Shown: positions 1 through 8,970 of the stretch, piece by piece
How the letters are laid out: each line of letters opens with the position of its first letter
Position numbering within the stretch: the first letter of the stretch is position 1
Source of the DNA: Albidovulum sediminicola
GTDB taxonomy: Bacteria; Pseudomonadota; Alphaproteobacteria; Rhodobacterales; Rhodobacteraceae
Assembly (NCBI RefSeq): GCF_025751575.1
Contig: NZ_JAOWLA010000012.1
Span: 84,444-148,443 of the forward strand
Length of the DNA: 64,000 nt
Reading direction: 5' to 3'
The notes under the pieces: generated by a model
Told to the model about the DNA's origin: nothing
The model's input: the letters and a program-made list of their open reading frames with translations, nothing else
Databases searched by the model: none
Translations under genes and position numbers: made by a program

Positions 1-1151
1 CGTCAACGCAGATCTTCGACGGAACCCGGCTCACCCCCGGCGCATTGGTGGTGGAGGACGGTCGTGTGTCTGCGGTCGCGTCCGAGGTTCCGCGCGGCAT
101 GCGGCAGGTGGAGCTCGGGTCCGGCACGATCGCGCCGGGCTTCATCGACCTGCAACTCAATGGCGGCGACGGCGTTATGCTGAACGACGCGCCAACGCTT
201 GAGACGCTGGAACGCATGGCCGCCGCCCACGGCGGGCTTGGCGCGACGGCGATCTTTCCGACGCTGATCACGGATACGCCCGAACAGACCCGCGCGGCGG
301 TCGAGGCCGCCGTCGCCGCGATCGCAACCGGGGTGCCCGGGATCGCGGGCCTGCATCTTGAGGGGCCGCATCTGTCGCTTGCGCGCAAGGGCGCGCATGA
401 CCCGGCGCTGATCCGGCGGATGGAGGATGCGGACCTCGCGTTCCTTGTCGCCTCGGCGGCGCGTCTTCCCCGACTGATGGTGACGCTGGCGCCGGAAAGC
501 GTCAGCAACGACCAGCTCGCGCGGCTGAGCGCGGGGGGCGTCTACGTCTCTCTGGGGCACACGGACGCGGATTACGATGTCTGTGTCGCGGCAGCGGGTG
601 CGGGCGCCCGGATCGTTACGCATCTTTTCAACGCGATGAGTCCGCTTGGAAACCGCAATCCCGGCCTTGTCGGTGCGGCGCTCGATCGCGGGGGGCTCAG
701 CGCGGGGCTGATTGCCGACGGCATTCATGTCCATCCCGCGGCGATCCGCGCAGCCCTGGCGGCCAAGCGCGGGCCGTCGCGGATCTTCCTCGTCTCCGAT
801 GCCATGGCGACCGCCGGATCGGAGATCACGCGGTTCACTTTGAACGGGCGCGAGATCCTGCGGCGCGATGGGCGGCTAACGCTGGCCGATGGAACGCTTG
901 CAGGCGCCGACCTGGATATGGCCGGTGCGCTCAGGGTCATGACGCGCGATGTCGGCACGGCGCTGGACCATGCGCTGGCGATGGCAACCAGCGGTCCGGC
1001 CCGCGCAGTGGGACTTGAAGGGCGCTACGGTCACCTGATGCCGGGACGGGCCGCCGATTTCGTCTATCTGGACGATGCGCTGCGCCTCATGGGTGTCTGG
1101 CGCGCGGGCCACCAATTGAAGCTATCACCGCCGGCAGGGGCAGCTTCCTGA
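1..1151 (+). CDS. nagA: N-acetylglucosamine-6-phosphate deacetylase, 5' end cut off by the window
   Basis: Amidohydrolase-family enzyme that removes acetate from GlcNAc-6-P to give glucosamine-6-P in amino-sugar and peptidoglycan recycling. The reading frame is open from base 3 with residues typical of the NagA N-terminus (STQIFDGTRLTPGA), so the start codon lies upstream of the window; the TTG at 45 is internal. Visible family motifs are the IAPGFIDLQLNGGDG segment, the metal-binding Glu in HLEGPHL, the His residues in LGHTDADYD and VTHLFNAMSP, and the catalytic Asp in LVSDAMATAGS. The C-terminus is complete and ends at a TGA, followed by an AT-rich gap before rpe. No neighbouring nag genes are visible on this side. 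Confidence 0.93.
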   Translation, partial: STQIFDGTRLTPGALVVEDGRVSAVASEVPRGMRQVELGSGTIAPGFIDLQLNGGDGVMLNDAPTLETLERMAAAHGGLGATAIFPTLITDTPEQTRAAVEAAVAAIATGVPGIAGLHLEGPHLSLARKGAHDPALIRRMEDADLAFLVASAARLPRLMVTLAPESVSNDQLARLSAGGVYVSLGHTDADYDVCVAAAGAGARIVTHLFNAMSPLGNRNPGLVGAALDRGGLSAGLIADGIHVHPAAIRAALAAKRGPSRIFLVSDAMATAGSEITRFTLNGREILRRDGRLTLADGTLAGADLDMAGALRVMTRDVGTALDHALAMATSGPARAVGLEGRYGHLMPGRAADFVYLDDALRLMGVWRAGHQLKLSPPAGAAS

Positions 1152-1292
1152 GCTCGCATCTATTTAATATGGATCATCCGATAATCGGTATTATGTAAAA
1201 TAACTGAATGTGCCGGGCGATACGAAGCGCTGGACCGCCGGGCTTCGCACCGTTACAGCGATACCACGCCTTTCTATCCTACCGGAGCCCTC
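1152..1292. promoter_or_regulatory. AT-rich intergenic region upstream of rpe with a small palindrome
   Basis: A 141-base gap that is noticeably richer in A+T than its surroundings. It holds an 11-base interrupted palindrome, CCGAT-A-ATCGG, at 1178-1188. It could be a weak terminator hairpin for nagA or an operator/promoter for the rpe cluster. No clear -35/-10 pair was identified. Confidence 0.3.
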
Positions 1293-1985
1293 ATGTCCTT
1301 CGACCGCAGCATCAAGATCGCCCCTTCGATCCTCTCCGCCGATTTCGCCAACTTCGGCCAGGAAATCCGCGCTATCGAGTCTCAGGGCGCGGACTGGGTC
1401 CATGTCGATGTCATGGACGGCCACTTCGTGCCGAACCTGACCTTCGGGCCCGCGATGTGCAAGGCGATCCGTCCCCATATCGGCACGGTCATGGACGTGC
1501 ATCTGATGATCGCGCCGGTCGATCCCTATATCGCCGCCTTCGCCGAAGCCGGTGCGGATATCATTACCGCGCATGTGGAAGCCGGACCGCACATTCACCG
1601 AACACTGCAAGCCATTCGCGCAACGGGGAAAAAAGCCGGTCTCGCCTTGAACCCGGGAACGCCTGCCGCCGCCACAGCGGAGCTTCTGGACCTCGTGGAC
1701 CTTGTTTGCGTGATGACCGTGAACCCCGGCTTCGGTGGGCAGAAATTCATTCATTCCCAATTGGATAAGATCAGAACCTTGCGCAAGATGATTGGCGACC
1801 GGCCGATCCATATCGAGATCGACGGCGGGATCACCGCCGAGACCGCGCCGCTCGTCGCGGCGGCAGGCGCTGACGTTCTTGTCGCGGGCTCCGGCGTCTT
1901 CTCCGGCGGTTCGGTCGACAAGGCCGATGTCTACGGTCAGAATATCGCGGCCATCCGCGCCGCCGCCAGCGCCGCGCAAGTCTGA
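1293..1985 (+). CDS. rpe: ribulose-phosphate 3-epimerase
   Basis: Interconverts ribulose-5-P and xylulose-5-P in the pentose phosphate or Calvin pathway (cytosol). The 230-residue product has the full family length and TIM-barrel signature residues: [13 protein letters not shown] near the N-terminus, [12 protein letters not shown] (metal His and catalytic Asp), VHLMI, the phosphate-binding loop [10 protein letters not shown], and EIDGG with the second catalytic Asp. The ATG at 1293 is preceded by a GGAG-like sequence. The redoxin gene starts ten bases after the stop, so the two are probably co-transcribed, with gph following. Confidence 0.96.
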   Translation: MSFDRSIKIAPSILSADFANFGQEIRAIESQGADWVHVDVMDGHFVPNLTFGPAMCKAIRPHIGTVMDVHLMIAPVDPYIAAFAEAGADIITAHVEAGPHIHRTLQAIRATGKKAGLALNPGTPAAATAELLDLVDLVCVMTVNPGFGGQKFIHSQLDKIRTLRKMIGDRPIHIEIDGGITAETAPLVAAAGADVLVAGSGVFSGGSVDKADVYGQNIAAIRAAASAAQV

Positions 1986-1995
1986 GGAGAAGACC

Positions 1996-2547
1996 ATGGC
2001 CGTCAGCCCGCCCATCTGCGATTTCGGTTGGAAAGCACCGGACTTCACCCTACCCGGCACCGACGGGCGCGACTGGTCGCTCGCGCAAGTTGCTGGCCCC
2101 AAGGGCACATTGGTCATGTTCATCTGCAACCACTGCCCCTATGTCCGATCGGTGCTGGACCGCATCCTTCGCGATGCACGGGACCTTCAGGGCCTTGGCA
2201 TCGGGGTGGTAGCCATCTGTGCGAATGACGCCGCGACCTACCCCGACGACAGCTTCGACAACATGCGCGCTCTGGCCCAGGCGGAGGGCTTCACCTTCCC
2301 CTATCTGCACGATGAAAGCCAAGAGGTGGCGCGCGCCTATGACGCGGCCTGCACGCCGGATTTCTTCGGCTTCAATACCGCCGGAGAGTTGCAGTATCGC
2401 GGCCGCCTCGACGCCTCGGGCCGCAAGGCCGCGGCCCCCGATGTGCCGCGCGAACTGTTCGAGGCGATGAAGCTTGTGGCCGAGACCGGAAAGGGACCTG
2501 AAGACCAGGTGCCCTCCATGGGCTGTTCGATCAAATGGCGCGCATGA
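1996..2547 (+). CDS. thioredoxin-fold (redoxin/AhpC-TSA-like) protein
   Basis: A 183-residue cytosolic thioredoxin-fold protein, with no signal peptide. It has a C-x-x-C motif (CNHCPYV, Cys44 and Cys47) after the first strand and a cis-Pro motif TPDFF near residue 121, as in the redoxin family. The start ATG at 1996 follows GAGGAGA with good spacing; the longer open frame upstream merely overlaps rpe. The last bases overlap gph, so rpe, this gene and gph form one operon. It is probably a thiol-disulphide reductase or thiol peroxidase; the substrate cannot be inferred. Confidence 0.85.
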   Translation: MAVSPPICDFGWKAPDFTLPGTDGRDWSLAQVAGPKGTLVMFICNHCPYVRSVLDRILRDARDLQGLGIGVVAICANDAATYPDDSFDNMRALAQAEGFTFPYLHDESQEVARAYDAACTPDFFGFNTAGELQYRGRLDASGRKAAAPDVPRELFEAMKLVAETGKGPEDQVPSMGCSIKWRA

Positions 2548-3206
2548 GCGCCCTGCCCTCGGTCATCTTCGACCTGGACGGTACGCTGCTGGATTCGCTT
2601 CCGGACATCCAGGCGGCGGTGAACCGCATGCTGGTCGCCGAAGGGCTTGAGCCCCTGTCCGCGGCGACCGTCCGGGGCTTCATCGGCGACGGGCTGCCCG
2701 TGCTGGTTTCGCGCGTCATGGCCGCGCGGGGCATCGACGCCTCGCGCCTCGGCGAACTTTCGGCCCGTGTCGGCGCCGACTACACCGCCCATGCGGCGGA
2801 CCAGACGGTGGTCTTTCCCGGCGTCATCGGAGCCCTGAGCCAACTCCGCGAGCTGGGGCATCCGCTGGGCCTTTGCACGAACAAGCCCTATAACGCCACC
2901 GTAGCGGTCCTTAAGGCGCTGAGCCTTTTTGATTTTTTTAGTTCGATCATCGCGGGGGACAGCCTGCCCCAGCGCAAGCCCGCGCCTGAGCCGCTTCACG
3001 CGGTGCGCGACGCCCTCGGGCGCAGCGGGATCTTCGTCGGTGACAGCGAGGTCGATGCCGCGACCGCCGGCGCAGCGCAGATGCCCTTCGTTCTATTCGC
3101 AGATGGTTTCCTGCGGGTCCCGAAAAGCGAGATCACCTTTAACGCGGAATTCGAGCACTTCGACGCCCTGCCCGGCATCATCGCGCAGCTTTCGCGCCTC
3201 GTCTGA
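2544..3206 (+). CDS. gph: phosphoglycolate phosphatase (HAD superfamily)
   Basis: Dephosphorylates 2-phosphoglycolate produced by RuBisCO oxygenation or DNA repair. All four HAD motifs are visible: the nucleophile motif FDLDGTLLDS near the N-terminus, the Thr of motif II in LCTNKP, the motif III Lys in PQRKPAPEPL, and the acidic motif IV FVGDSEVDAA. Length is about 220 residues. I chose ATG 2544, which forms an ATGA overlap with the upstream stop; ATG 2535 (three residues longer) is possible. Its place after rpe is the common arrangement in Calvin-cycle and pentose-phosphate contexts of this group. Confidence 0.9.
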   Translation: MSALPSVIFDLDGTLLDSLPDIQAAVNRMLVAEGLEPLSAATVRGFIGDGLPVLVSRVMAARGIDASRLGELSARVGADYTAHAADQTVVFPGVIGALSQLRELGHPLGLCTNKPYNATVAVLKALSLFDFFSSIIAGDSLPQRKPAPEPLHAVRDALGRSGIFVGDSEVDAATAGAAQMPFVLFADGFLRVPKSEITFNAEFEHFDALPGIIAQLSRLV

Positions 3207-3267
3207 CATATTCACACGTTGAAATAAGGGCCGCCGACGCCTAACTTGCGTCGAAAGGAGAGCCCCG

Positions 3268-4155
3268 ATGAACGCGGACACGAAACCACGCCAAAAATGC
3301 GACGTGACGGCCTTCTTCGATGAGGCGACCAACACGGTTTCCCTCGTGGTGCGGGACCCCGCGAGCACGGCCTGCGCGATCATCGACTCCGTTCTCGACT
3401 TCGACTATTCCGCCGGGCGGACGGACACCAGTTCCGCCGACCGGATTATCGAGCATGTGAGGGCCGAGGGGCTTGAGACGGTCTGGGTTCTTGAGACCCA
3501 CGTCCATGCCGACCATCTGTCTGCCGCGCCCTATCTTCAGCAAAAGCTCGGCGGCAAGATCGGCATCGGCGCCAACATCACCATCGTTCAGAACACCTTC
3601 GGCAAGATCTTCAACGAAGGAACGGAATTCCAGCGTGATGGCAGCCAGTTCGACCGGCTGTTCACCGAGGGCGACAGCTTCGAGATCGGCGCGCTGAAAG
3701 CGCGGGTCATGCACACGCCCGGTCATACACCCGCGTGCCTAACCTATGTGATCGAGGATTGCGCCTTTGTCGGCGATACGCTTTTCATGCCCGACTATGG
3801 CACGGCGCGTTGCGACTTTCCTGGCGGCTCGGCGGCGGATCTTTATAATTCCATCCAGCGCATCCTGGCATTGCCCGAGGAGACGCGGATCTTCGTCGGC
3901 CACGACTACAAGGCACCCGAGCGCGCCAACTACGCCTGGGAAACCACAGTGGGAGAGCAAAAGGCGCTGAACGTCCATGTCGGCGCAGGCAAACCGATCG
4001 AGGAATTCGTGGCGATGCGCACCGCGCGGGACAAGACGCTCGGCATGCCGCGGCTCATCATCCCATCGCTTCAGGTGAACATGCGCGCCGGGCAGATGCC
4101 ACCTGCCGAGGACAACGAAACCGTCTACCTGAAGGTTCCAGTCAACAGATTGTAG
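3268..4155 (+). CDS. metallo-beta-lactamase-fold hydrolase, persulfide-dioxygenase-like
   Basis: A 295-residue MBL-fold protein with the metal motif THVHADHLSA (His78, His80, Asp82, His83), a further His in HTPGHTPA, and GDTLFMPDYGTARCDFPGG. The last segment resembles the ETHE1/Blh group of sulfur dioxygenases, which oxidise glutathione persulfide to sulfite with a mononuclear iron. There is no N-terminal DUF442 phosphatase-like domain as in full Blh, and no rhodanese or BigR regulator is adjacent. A GAAAGGAG ribosome site sits just before ATG 3268. A sulfur-detoxification role is inferred from the family; a generic glyoxalase-II-type role cannot be excluded. Confidence 0.75.
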   Translation: MNADTKPRQKCDVTAFFDEATNTVSLVVRDPASTACAIIDSVLDFDYSAGRTDTSSADRIIEHVRAEGLETVWVLETHVHADHLSAAPYLQQKLGGKIGIGANITIVQNTFGKIFNEGTEFQRDGSQFDRLFTEGDSFEIGALKARVMHTPGHTPACLTYVIEDCAFVGDTLFMPDYGTARCDFPGGSAADLYNSIQRILALPEETRIFVGHDYKAPERANYAWETTVGEQKALNVHVGAGKPIEEFVAMRTARDKTLGMPRLIIPSLQVNMRAGQMPPAEDNETVYLKVPVNRL

Positions 4156-4282
4156 CCATAACTAAGATAGTTTCAGTCCGTATATTCTATTGATTTAGAA
4201 GGAGAAATAATAATAGCCTGCGGTGCACGCGGCCGTTTTTTCGCGTGACCTGTTCAGAATCGGTGCTGGAGATCTGTTTCTC

Positions 4283-4336
4283 ATGGACTGCGACGACCCG
4301 CTGGAAATCCTGACCATGAAACCCCGGTTCCGTTGA
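4283..4336 (+). CDS. possible 17-residue leader peptide before the LuxR-type gene
   Basis: A short open frame, ATG at 4283 to TGA at 4336, with a GGAGAT sequence upstream. It encodes MDCDDPLEILTMKPRFR and ends four bases before the luxR-type ATG. The position suggests a translated leader or coupling peptide, but so short a frame can arise by chance and nothing else supports it. Confidence 0.2.
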   Translation: MDCDDPLEILTMKPRFR

Positions 4337-4340
4337 GTCC

Positions 4341-5099
4341 ATGATGCCCGATCTGAGAGAGCAGGCATCTGCGATCATGAACGCCGAAACCATCGATGAT
4401 ACTTGGGCGGCGCTCGCCAAGAGCCTGACAGGCTATGGCTTCGATGGGATAATCTACGGGTTGACCCGCGCCCGGGCCGGGAATTCCGTTGGCGAGGCCG
4501 AGGATTTCCTGATCCTGTCGAACTATCCCTCCGATTACCTCGACGCCTTCGCGAAATCCGGCCTCTTTGCGAATGGCCCGATGGTCAAATGGGCGCTTGA
4601 GAATGACGGGGTGCAGTCCTGGGATCTGATCGCGGAGCGCGCCAAGGCAGGCGAGTTGTGCGATGCGGAGCTCCGCGTTCTCGAGTTGAACCGGCGTTAC
4701 GGAATCCTCGCGGGCTACTCGATCAGCTTTCGCGATACCTCGGTCAAGGCCAAGGGGGGCATCGGTCTTTGCGCCCGCCATCAGGACCAGGCCCATGTCG
4801 ATGCGATTTGGCGCGACCATGGCAAGAACATCGAGTTCCTCTGCCGGCTCGCGCATATGAAACTCAGCTCCCTTCCCTTCCGTCCCCCGAATCGGTCGCT
4901 GTCGCCGCGGCAACAAGAGGTCCTCGAGTGGGCGGGCGAGGGCAAGACGACGCAGGACATCGCGATCCTTCTGGGCGTGACGGTTGCGACGGTCGAAAAG
5001 CATCTTCGCCTGGCGCGGCACGCACTTGCGGCGGAAACCACGGCGCAGGCCGTGCTTAAAGCGTCCATGCTGAACCAGATCTTCGTGTTCCGGCGCTAA
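4341..5099 (+). CDS. LuxR-type transcriptional regulator with atypical autoinducer-binding domain (solo)
   Basis: A 252-residue protein with an N-terminal autoinducer-binding-like domain (about residues 20-170) and a C-terminal GerE/LuxR helix-turn-helix (about 186-235, LSPRQQEVLEWAGEGKTTQDIA). Aligning by eye to TraR/LasR, the normally invariant pocket positions W57, Y61 and D70 appear as Tyr66, Phe70 and Gly79, while P71 and W85 are kept (Pro80, Trp94). No luxI-type synthase lies nearby, so this is a solo LuxR that may bind a non-standard ligand or none. A second ATG immediately follows the first. An AT-rich 185-base region precedes it and a hairpin lies downstream. Confidence 0.85.
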   Translation: MMPDLREQASAIMNAETIDDTWAALAKSLTGYGFDGIIYGLTRARAGNSVGEAEDFLILSNYPSDYLDAFAKSGLFANGPMVKWALENDGVQSWDLIAERAKAGELCDAELRVLELNRRYGILAGYSISFRDTSVKAKGGIGLCARHQDQAHVDAIWRDHGKNIEFLCRLAHMKLSSLPFRPPNRSLSPRQQEVLEWAGEGKTTQDIAILLGVTVATVEKHLRLARHALAAETTAQAVLKASMLNQIFVFRR

Positions 5100-5127
5100 G
5101 CGCCGTTGCTCCCCTGCCCCAGCACAC

Positions 5128-5157
5128 AAAAAAACGGCCGGACAAGCCGGCCGCTTT
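5128..5157 (-). terminator. Rho-independent terminator of rpsB-tsf
   Basis: A perfect 7-bp stem (CGGCCGG at 5135-5141, CCGGCCG at 5147-5153) with loop ACAAG. Read on the minus strand the stem is followed by a run of T residues (the A run at 5128-5134), which fits termination of tsf. A CTTTT on the plus side may also serve the convergent luxR-type gene. Confidence 0.8.
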
Positions 5158-5176
5158 TCATGACTTTTGCAAAGGA

Positions 5177-6085
5177 TCAGGCGCCGCGGGTCTTGGCGAC
5201 TTCGGCGGCGAAGTCCTCTTCCTTCTTCTCGATGCCCTCGCCGACGGCGACACGGGCGTAGCCGGTGATCTCCACGCCGGCTTCCTTCGCGGCCTGCTCG
5301 ACCGTGATGTCCGGGTTGATCACGAACTGCTGGCCGAGAAGCGTGTTTTCCGACAGGAACTTCTTCATCCGGCCCGGGATGATGTTGTTGTGGATCACCG
5401 CATCGGGCTTCGGCTTGGCGGAAGCGGCGTTCTCTTCGAGCGCCTTGGCGGTCTGGACCTGAAGCTCACGCTCCACCAGGGCCGGGTCGAGCGTCGCTTC
5501 GGACAGCGACAGCGGCGAGGTCGCGGCGATGTGCATCGCAAACTGCTTGCCAATCTCCTGCGCCTTGTCCGCCGGGCCCTTCACGGCGACGAGAACGCCG
5601 ATCTTTCCCATGCCCTCGGTCGCGGCCGAGTGGACGTAGGAAACGACGGTTTCGCCTTCGAGGACGTGCATCCGGCGCAGCGTCATGTTCTCGCCGATGC
5701 GCGCGATGGCGTCGGTGAGGACATCTTCCACCGGCTTGCCGTTCAGGTGGGTGGCCTTGAGGACCTCAAGCGTCTCACCGGTTTGAAGGGCGACTTCGGT
5801 GACCTCGCGGACCATCTGCTGGAAGTCGGCGTTCTTGGCGACGAAGTCGGTTTCCGAGTTGATCTCGACGGCGACACCGCGCCCGTCGCGGACGGCGATG
5901 CCAACCAGGCCCTCGGCGGCGACGCGGTCGGCTTTCTTCGCGGCCTTCGCGAGGCCCTTGGTGCGCAGCCAGTCAACGGCGGCTTCCATGTCGCCATCGG
6001 TTTCGGTCAGTGCCTTCTTGGCATCCATCATGCCTGCGCCGGTGGATTCGCGCAGTTCCTTCACCATCTGAGCGGTGATCGCCAT
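5177..6085 (-). CDS. tsf: translation elongation factor Ts
   Basis: Guanine nucleotide exchange factor that regenerates EF-Tu-GTP during translation. The 302-residue product has the N-terminal UBA-like helix region with [12 protein letters not shown], then [10 protein letters not shown], the hallmark EF-Ts segment that contacts EF-Tu, and the two-part core ending in the AAKEAGVEI region. It lies 94 bases downstream of rpsB on the same strand, the near-universal bacterial order, and is followed by a strong minus-strand terminator. Confidence 0.97.
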   Translation of the reverse strand: MAITAQMVKELRESTGAGMMDAKKALTETDGDMEAAVDWLRTKGLAKAAKKADRVAAEGLVGIAVRDGRGVAVEINSETDFVAKNADFQQMVREVTEVALQTGETLEVLKATHLNGKPVEDVLTDAIARIGENMTLRRMHVLEGETVVSYVHSAATEGMGKIGVLVAVKGPADKAQEIGKQFAMHIAATSPLSLSEATLDPALVERELQVQTAKALEENAASAKPKPDAVIHNNIIPGRMKKFLSENTLLGQQFVINPDITVEQAAKEAGVEITGYARVAVGEGIEKKEEDFAAEVAKTRGA

Positions 6086-6179
6086 GGTGGCTCTCCTTCG
6101 TGATGTTCAATGGGTCAGGCGAGGAATATCCCCGCCCGATGAAAGACGTGTGACAGGGGCCATGAGGCCCCTGCCCGGC

Positions 6180-6944
6180 TCAGGCCTCGGCGTCTTGCGC
6201 GGCTTCCTCGGCCGGCGCTTCGACGAGCGCGCCAAGGTCAATGCCGGCCGCGCCCATCTGGGCGGACATGCCGTCGAGCGCCGCGCGGCTCACGAGGTCG
6301 CAGTAAAGAGCGATCGCGCGCGAGGCGTCGTCGTTGCCCGGGATCACATAGTCAACGCCCTTGGGCGAGCAGTTGGTGTCGACGACCGCGACGACCGGGA
6401 TGCCCAGCTTCTGGGCTTCGAGGATCGCCAGGTCTTCCTTGTTCACGTCGATGATGAACAGAAGGTCCGGCAGGCCGCCCATTTCGCGGATCCCGCCCAG
6501 CGAAGCCTGAAGCTTGGTCTGCTCACGCTCCATGCCAAGGCGTTCTTTCTTGGTCAGGCCATCTGCGCCCGAACCCAGAACCTCGTCGATGTGCTTGAGG
6601 CGCTGGATCGACTGGGAAACGGTTTTCCAGTTGGTCAGCGTGCCACCCAGCCAGCGGTGGTTCATGTAGTACTGCGCGCATTTCTCGGCGGCTTCGGCCA
6701 CGGCCTTGGAGGCCTGGCGCTTGGTGCCGACGAAGAGGATACGGCCGCCCTTGGCGACGGTTTCGCGGATCACGTTCAGCGCCGCGTCCAGCATCGGGAC
6801 CGTCTGGGTCAGGTCGATGATGTGGATACCGTTGCGGTCGCCGTAGATGAACTCCGCCATACGCGGGTTCCAGCGCTGGGTCTGGTGGCCGTAATGAACG
6901 CCAGCTTCAAGAAGCTGACGCATGGAAAATTCGGGAAGCGCCAT
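6180..6944 (-). CDS. rpsB: 30S ribosomal protein S2
   Basis: Component of the small ribosomal subunit. The 254-residue product begins [19 protein letters not shown] and contains the S2 signatures [21 protein letters not shown] and [18 protein letters not shown]. An Ala/Glu-rich tail at the C-terminus is usual in alphaproteobacteria. It is the first gene of the rpsB-tsf operon, with a promoter-like sequence about 115 bases upstream. Confidence 0.97.
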   Translation of the reverse strand: MALPEFSMRQLLEAGVHYGHQTQRWNPRMAEFIYGDRNGIHIIDLTQTVPMLDAALNVIRETVAKGGRILFVGTKRQASKAVAEAAEKCAQYYMNHRWLGGTLTNWKTVSQSIQRLKHIDEVLGSGADGLTKKERLGMEREQTKLQASLGGIREMGGLPDLLFIIDVNKEDLAILEAQKLGIPVVAVVDTNCSPKGVDYVIPGNDDASRAIALYCDLVSRAALDGMSAQMGAAGIDLGALVEAPAEEAAQDAEA

Positions 6945-7059
6945 GCCTTGTTCCTTTCCGGTTTGCGCCTGAGCGAGGTGATTTCAGGGTTTCCCCCAAC
7001 CGGTGGACCTCCGGGGATGTCTCCCCCTTCGGCCCGCACCTCGCCTGTGAAGTGGCGCG

Positions 7060-7088
7060 CGTATAGGCTGAAACGCGGGGGGATGCAA
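7060..7088 (-). promoter_or_regulatory. sigma70-type promoter candidate for rpsB-tsf
   Basis: On the minus strand, TTGCAT (7088-7083) is separated by exactly 17 bases from TATACG (7065-7060). This gives a transcript with an untranslated leader of roughly 100 nucleotides before rpsB. Both hexamers are close to housekeeping consensus and the position fits, but no experimental support is available. Confidence 0.5.
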
Positions 7089-7141
7089 GGGCCGCCCGCT
7101 TGAGGCGGGAACAAGATCCGCGACGGGCCCCAAGGTGCCGC

Positions 7142-8062
7142 TCAGAGCGCGGACATCGCCGCGTGCACATGGCGGCAGTCGGAGCCGCAGCAACCACCGA
7201 CGAGGTGCAGGTTGGGAAGCCGCGCGCTCAGTTCGCCGTAAAGGCGGCCAAAATCGTCGGGGTCGCCGTCGTCCAGTTCGACCGCCTCGTCCAGTTCGGC
7301 ATGGCTGAGCGCCGAGGCATTGGCGCGCACGACGCCGATGCGGCGCGTCCAGTCCCCGTCGAGGCGATCCAGGAAATGCGTGGGATGCGCGCAGTTCACG
7401 CCATAGAAAATCGGCGCGCCGTTGGTGGCGACCTCGACCTCGGCAATGGCGTCGGCAAGGCTGCTGCCGACCGGCAGTTGCCCGTCCGTCTCGACCGTGA
7501 AGGATATGGCGATCGGCAGGCCCGCCGCGTGCGCCGCGCGCACGACGCCGATCGCCTCGCCCGGATGGGTCATGGTCAGCGCCATGGCCAGGTCGGCCCC
7601 GGCCTCGGCCAGCGCCTCGATCTGCGGCCGGTGGATCGCTTCGGCGGCATCGGGCTCAAAAAGCTGGTCGGGCGCATAGCCGTCACCGGCGGGCCCGATG
7701 CTGCCGTTGACAAGGATCCTGTCGGACCAGTCCCGCCGCGCGCGCAGCGCATGGGCAAAGCGCACCGCCTCGCGATTGATACTGCGCATGTCCTTTTCGC
7801 TCAGCCCGTGAGCCCCGGCCCATCCGGCATTCGCGCGCCAGGTCGCGGTGTCGAGCACGAAGCCGCGTCCGGTTCGTTCAGCCAAGTCGAGGTAACGGTC
7901 GAAATACCGTTCCAGCCCCGTCCGCCCGTCCTCCGACGACAGGAGAACAAAGGAAGAGAAATACGGAAGGTCGAAGCCGTCGTTGAAGATCAGGTCGGTT
8001 TCGATGCCGCCGTCGGTGATGAACGGATCGGGACCGTTGAGGAGCATTTCGAGACCGGTCAT
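7142..8062 (-). CDS. homocysteine S-methyltransferase family protein
   Basis: A 306-residue Zn-dependent methyltransferase of the BHMT/MmuM family, which moves a methyl group from a donor such as S-methylmethionine or betaine to homocysteine. The zinc ligands are visible as Cys in GVNCAHP and the Cys pair in GGCCGS near the C-terminus; TDGGIETDL is the N-terminal family motif. I chose ATG 8062 because CCGGAGG lies six bases before it; the longer GTG start at 8080 has that Shine-Dalgarno inside the gene. It may share a transcript with the DUF2461 gene 78 bases upstream. The donor substrate cannot be told. Confidence 0.85.
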   Translation of the reverse strand: MTGLEMLLNGPDPFITDGGIETDLIFNDGFDLPYFSSFVLLSSEDGRTGLERYFDRYLDLAERTGRGFVLDTATWRANAGWAGAHGLSEKDMRSINREAVRFAHALRARRDWSDRILVNGSIGPAGDGYAPDQLFEPDAAEAIHRPQIEALAEAGADLAMALTMTHPGEAIGVVRAAHAAGLPIAISFTVETDGQLPVGSSLADAIAEVEVATNGAPIFYGVNCAHPTHFLDRLDGDWTRRIGVVRANASALSHAELDEAVELDDGDPDDFGRLYGELSARLPNLHLVGGCCGSDCRHVHAAMSAL

Positions 8063-8140
8063 GGCAACCTCCGGGCACACGGGCCAGCGCGCGGCCCTGT
8101 CCGTAAAGATACACCAATTGCCCCCGCTGGCCGACAGGAA

Positions 8141-8824
8141 TCAGGACGGCGCACGCAACCAGGACAGAAGCGGCAGATGCGCGCGGGTAATCCTGGCCAG
8201 CCCTTCGGGCGCCTCGGAGGTAAACAGCCAGTCCGGCGCAGGTTGCGGCGAAGGTGCGCGCACGATCATGCTCTTGCGGCGCAGAAGAGCCTCCCAGGCG
8301 GGGGCGGCGTCATACCCCTTTGGCACCCGCGCGAGGTCGGGCGGATCGAGCCGGCTTCCGACACGCTCCGCCGCGGTGATCGCCTCCAGAAGCGCCCCGC
8401 GTTCGTCCGCATCGCAGACGCGCTGGCGTAGGCGATGAAGCGCCTGTGCCTCCAACCCGTAGTGCCCGGCGCCAAAGCCGAGCCTCTCGGGCGAGAGGAC
8501 CAGATGCATCCCGGGTACCTTGTTGAAGGGCTCGCCCGTGGACAGGATCAGGTGCATCCGGGGCTGATAGGGCGTCTTGTCCTTCGAAAAGCGGGTGTCC
8601 CGATGGATGCGGCCGAGCGACGCGTTGAGTTTCGGCACCGCGAGCAGCCGGGGGCTCATCTCTGCGCAGAGCGGCGCGAGCGCCTCGATCAGGTCGAGCC
8701 CGGCCTTGAGCCAGTGCGCCTCGTACTCCGTGCGATGCGCCGCGAACCACGCGCGGTCATTGTTGGCCGCGAGCCCGGCAAGAAAGTCGAAGGTGGCCCG
8801 ATCCAGGCCGGAATATCGGGTCAT
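8141..8824 (-). CDS. DUF2461 (TIGR02453) family protein
   Basis: A 227-residue protein matching the DUF2461 family of unknown function. Recognisable segments are FDFLAGLAANNDRAWF at the N-terminus, the HRDTRFSKDKTPYQP motif near residue 80, and the GAGHYGLE segment. It has no signal peptide or membrane helix, so it is cytosolic. The start is ATG 8824; a GTG/ATG six codons upstream is possible. It is divergent from psuK. Confidence 0.8.
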   Translation of the reverse strand: MTRYSGLDRATFDFLAGLAANNDRAWFAAHRTEYEAHWLKAGLDLIEALAPLCAEMSPRLLAVPKLNASLGRIHRDTRFSKDKTPYQPRMHLILSTGEPFNKVPGMHLVLSPERLGFGAGHYGLEAQALHRLRQRVCDADERGALLEAITAAERVGSRLDPPDLARVPKGYDAAPAWEALLRRKSMIVRAPSPQPAPDWLFTSEAPEGLARITRAHLPLLSWLRAPS

Positions 8825-8970
8825 GACACCCCCCTGACTCAATCGCGACAGTCCGCCTCTTTATGATAATGCGCCATCATAGCGCACGATCGCCCCAAGA
8901 TCAGCCGAGAAGTTGCGAACAGCGGTCGTGCGGAGCGCTTGCCCCGGCAGGGAATTCCCGGCAAAGCAGG

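Noticed and set aside
4187..4282. Possible extra small gene between the MBL-fold gene and the LuxR gene
   Set aside because: Only very short frames without ribosome sites were seen; the AT-rich stretch is better read as promoter.
8063..8140. Possible SAM or SAH riboswitch before the homocysteine methyltransferase
   Set aside because: The gap is only 78 bases and shows no recognisable riboswitch core or terminator/anti-terminator pair.
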